Assembly: GCA_035454085.1 (NCBI GenBank)
Contig: DAOTEJ010000110.1
Coordinates: 1-6,813 of the forward strand
Direction: 5' to 3'
Length of the DNA stretch: 6,813 bases
Source of the DNA: DAOTEJ01 sp035454085
Lineage (GTDB): Bacteria; Pseudomonadota; Gammaproteobacteria; Burkholderiales; Burkholderiaceae_F
Below the pieces are notes generated by a model that searched no databases, was not told the DNA's origin, and was given only the letters and a program-made list of their open reading frames with translations. Shown piece by piece: positions 5,171 through 6,813 of this stretch (within the stretch, counting starts at the first letter, position 1; each line of letters starts with the position of its first letter). Made by a program: the position numbers and the translations under genes.

Positions 5171-5610
5171 GCCACGAGGCACTGCGCTTCGAGTCCTGCG
5201 ACGCCGTGCCGCCCGAGGCCGCGGCGCTGGTCGACGCCGGGCTCACCGAGGCCAACGCCGCTGCCGCGCCGCTGCACGAGGTGCGCCCGCTTGCCTGCCT
5301 GGCGCGCGACGCCGCAGGCGCGGTGGTGGGCGGGGCCGTGGGCCGCACCTGGGGCGAATGCTGCGAGCTGCAGCAGCTGTGGGTGGCGCCCGCGCGGCGC
5401 GGTGCCGGCGCCGGGCGCGAGCTGCTGCGCCGCTTCGAGGCTGCGGCCCGGGCGCGCGGCTGCCGGCAGGTGTACCTCGAGACCTTCAGCTTCCAGGCGC
5501 CGGGCTTCTACCGGCGCGAGGGCTACACCACGCTCAACGAGATCGCCGGCTTCGGCCACGGCATCGTCAAGTACCTGCTGCTGCGCCGCCTGCCGCTGCC
5601 GCGCCCCTGA
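5167..5610 (+). CDS. GNAT family N-acetyltransferase
   Basis: 147 residues. The start ATG at 5167 overlaps the preceding stop (ATGA), and no independent strong ribosome site is present, so translation is probably coupled. The acetyl-CoA-binding motif A is clear: ELQQLWVAPARRGAGAG (67-83) contains the pyrophosphate loop RRGAGAG at 77-83, followed by helix RELLRRFEAAARARG. Motif B follows at about 101-120: VYLETFSFQAPGFYRREGY, with the usual Tyr in FYRREGY. A single-domain GNAT is a typical length. It would transfer acetyl from acetyl-CoA to an amine, but the acceptor (small molecule, antibiotic, protein) cannot be told. It ends 3 bp from the stop of the opposing methyltransferase gene. Confidence 0.88.
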   Translation: MSHEALRFESCDAVPPEAAALVDAGLTEANAAAAPLHEVRPLACLARDAAGAVVGGAVGRTWGECCELQQLWVAPARRGAGAGRELLRRFEAAARARGCRQVYLETFSFQAPGFYRREGYTTLNEIAGFGHGIVKYLLLRRLPLPRP

Positions 5611-5613
5611 GCC

Positions 5614-6279
5614 CTAGCGCCGGCGCGCGAGCGTGAGCCCGTCGCCCACCGGCAGCAGGGCCAGGTCGATGCGGCTGTCGGCGTGCAGCGCGGCGTTGAG
5701 CGCCTGCAGCGCCAGGGTGTCGGCGTCGTCGGCCGCCGCGGGCCGGGCCACGCGCCCGCTCCACAGGGTGTTGTCGAGCGCGATCAGCCCGCCCGGGCGC
5801 ACCAGTTGCAGGCAGCGTTCGTAGTAGCCGGCGTAGTTGGCCTTGTCGGCGTCGATGAAGGCGAAGTCGTAGCTGCCCGCCTCGCCCGCCGCGAGGCGCG
5901 CGTCGAGAGTGGCCAGCGCCGGGCCGATCACCAGATCGATCTTGCCGGCCACGCCCGCCTGCGCCCAGTAGGGCCGGCCGACCTCGGTGAATTCGGTGCT
6001 GATGTCGCAGGCCAGCACGCGGCCCTCGGCGGGCAGCGCCAGCGCCGTGATCAGCGCCGAGTAGCCGGTGAACACGCCCACCTCGATCGTGCGGCGCGCG
6101 CCCACCAGGCGCAGCAGCAGCGCCATGAACTGCCCCTGCTCGGGCGAGATCTGCATCTGCGCGCGCGGGTGGCTGGCGGTGGCGGCGCGCAGCTCGGCCG
6201 CCGCCGGGTGCTCGCGCAGACCCTGGGCGAGCAGGTAGTCGTACAGGGTGTCGTCGAGCGTGAGCGTGCGGCGGGACAT
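5614..6279 (-). CDS. SAM-dependent O-methyltransferase, family 3 (caffeoyl-CoA O-methyltransferase-like)
   Basis: 221 residues from ATG at 6279-6277, preceded on the minus strand by AAGGA 5 nt upstream; stop TAG at 5616-5614. The Methyltransf_3 marks are all present: SPEQGQFMALLLRLVGA (45-61) at the N-terminal helix, the SAM loop IEVGVFTGYSAL (65-76), acidic Asp92 in ACDIS, the metal-binding FIDADK (141-146, Asp143/Asp145), and GGLIALDNTLWSGRV (163-177) with the second metal ligands Asp169-Asn170. The length is typical for bacterial members. These enzymes methylate catechol-like hydroxyls using a divalent metal; the natural substrate here is unknown. It is divergent from the cyclic-nucleotide-binding gene across 109 bp and convergent with the GNAT gene. 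An upstream ATG at about 6284 is in another frame and is not the start. Confidence 0.93.
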   Translation of the reverse strand: MSRRTLTLDDTLYDYLLAQGLREHPAAAELRAATASHPRAQMQISPEQGQFMALLLRLVGARRTIEVGVFTGYSALITALALPAEGRVLACDISTEFTEVGRPYWAQAGVAGKIDLVIGPALATLDARLAAGEAGSYDFAFIDADKANYAGYYERCLQLVRPGGLIALDNTLWSGRVARPAAADDADTLALQALNAALHADSRIDLALLPVGDGLTLARRR

Positions 6280-6332
6280 GGCATTCCTTGACCTGGGTGG
6301 GGGTGGGAGTGTGCCAGCGCCGGGCGCGGGCG

Positions 6333-6388
6333 TGGACGAGCACGGCGGCGCGGACTACGCTGGCCCGCACAACGAGGAGGAGAACGTC
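6333..6388 (+). promoter_or_regulatory. Weak sigma-70 promoter and strong ribosome site for the Crp-like gene
   Basis: TGGACG (6333-6338, four of six to TTGACA) and TACGCT (6356-6361, three of six to TATAAT) are separated by 17 bp, predicting a start near 6368. The ribosome site AGGAGG (6375-6380) is perfect, 8 nt before the ATG at 6389. The promoter is tentative; the ribosome site is secure. Confidence 0.4.
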
Positions 6389-6813
6389 ATGAGCGTGGCC
6401 ATGAGCGACGTGCGGGCGCTGCTCGCGCAACAGCACTTCGTCGAGGACTTCACCGCGGCCCAGGTCGACCATCTGGCCAAGGTGGCGCGGCCGGTGGAAT
6501 ACGCCGCGGGCCAGGTCATCTTCCGCGAGGGCGACGACTGCGCCGAGCTCTTCCTGGTGGTCAGCGGCCACGTGGCGCTCGACCTCGCCGGCGAGCGCCA
6601 GCTGCTGCGCGTCGAGACCCTGGGCCCGGGCGACGAGCTGGGCTGGTCCTCGATGCTGATGGGCAGCCACCGCTACTTCCAGGCGCGCGCGCTGGAGCCC
6701 GTGCAGGCCCTGGCCTTCGACGCCGCCGAGCTGCGCCGCATGAGCGAGGCCGACCCCGCCCTGGGCTACGCCATCATGCGCCGCCTGGTGGCCGTGGTGG
6801 CCGAGCGCCTGCA
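6389..6813 (+). CDS. Cyclic nucleotide-binding (Crp/Fnr-like) domain protein, N-terminal part
   Basis: 141 full codons from ATG 6389 to the window edge, open at the 3' end. The cNMP-binding beta-roll is evident: YAAGQVIFREGDD (38-50), LFLVVSGHVALDL (54-66), and the phosphate-binding-cassette position GPGDELGWSSML (79-90) leading to HRYFQARALE (94-103), then the start of the long C-helix (119 onward). Aligned to E. coli CRP, Glu83 corresponds to Glu72 and Arg95 to Arg82, but Ser83 of CRP is a Tyr here (Y96) and the cassette is about two residues longer. Canonical cAMP binding is therefore doubtful. Whether a DNA-binding helix-turn-helix follows is outside the window, so it could be a transcription factor or a stand-alone sensor domain. 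It is divergent from the O-methyltransferase gene. Confidence 0.87.
   Translation, partial: MSVAMSDVRALLAQQHFVEDFTAAQVDHLAKVARPVEYAAGQVIFREGDDCAELFLVVSGHVALDLAGERQLLRVETLGPGDELGWSSMLMGSHRYFQARALEPVQALAFDAAELRRMSEADPALGYAIMRRLVAVVAERL

Noticed and set aside
3785..5182. Long open frame on the minus strand across the DUF3419 end and the nuclease-fold gene
   Set aside because: Its product is low-complexity Arg/Gly/Ala/Leu with no recognisable domain, while the opposite strand encodes well-conserved proteins. It is a shadow caused by high GC.
6288..6293. TTGACC as a -35 box for the Crp-like gene
   Set aside because: No -10-like sequence follows at 16-18 bp; the pair at 6333-6361 fits better, though still weakly.

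Overview
The window is about 70% GC or higher, with strong third-position G/C bias, tightly packed genes and short ATGA/GTGA overlaps. Gene content and style (a PEP-CTERM protein, a TAGAAT -10 box almost touching a start codon, an Ala/Lys-rich histone-H1-like tail) fit a Burkholderiales betaproteobacterium, probably Comamonadaceae-like. That placement is an inference. The sequence comes from a draft assembly: two runs of exactly 100 N (1601-1700 and 2888-2987) are conventional gaps of unknown size, not measured distances.

Layout. (1) 1-666, minus: a secreted PEP-CTERM protein whose stop codon lies just off the left edge. Upstream of it is a near-consensus sigma-54 promoter (705-720) and, further up, a candidate enhancer site. 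(2) 667-977: a 311-bp divergent intergenic region. (3) 978-1977, plus: a pesticin/T4-lysozyme-like muramidase domain, followed after gap 1 by a very basic Ala/Lys/Arg tail. It is probably one gene, but two genes cannot be excluded. (4) 2044-3956, plus: a three-gene unit of a TerB-like protein, a DoxX-like membrane protein and a DUF3419/BtaA-type SAM-dependent transferase. The first pair overlaps by GTGA. The second pair is split by gap 2, but the two contig ends share a perfect 19-bp sequence, so the gap is probably empty and the genes are 7 bp apart. (5) 4109-5610, plus: an endonuclease/exonuclease/phosphatase-fold protein and a GNAT acetyltransferase overlapping by ATGA. (6) 5614-6279, minus: a family-3 O-methyltransferase, tail-to-tail with the GNAT gene, 3 bp apart. 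(7) 6389-6813, plus: the N-terminal part of a cyclic-nucleotide-binding (Crp/Fnr-like) protein, divergent from the methyltransferase and cut by the right edge.

How the genes work together. No single pathway covers the window. The clearest functional unit is terB-like / doxX-like / DUF3419, suggesting a membrane- or lipid-related enzyme coupled to two small accessory proteins. The PEP-CTERM gene looks like one of the dispersed targets of an exosortase system encoded elsewhere, transcribed by sigma-54. I see no phage module, insertion sequence, CRISPR array, tRNA or rRNA. I did not find convincing evidence of a wholly new system. The most notable points are the sigma-54/PEP-CTERM promoter, the muramidase with a histone-like tail, the terB-doxX-DUF3419 unit, and the evidence that one of the two gaps is artificial.
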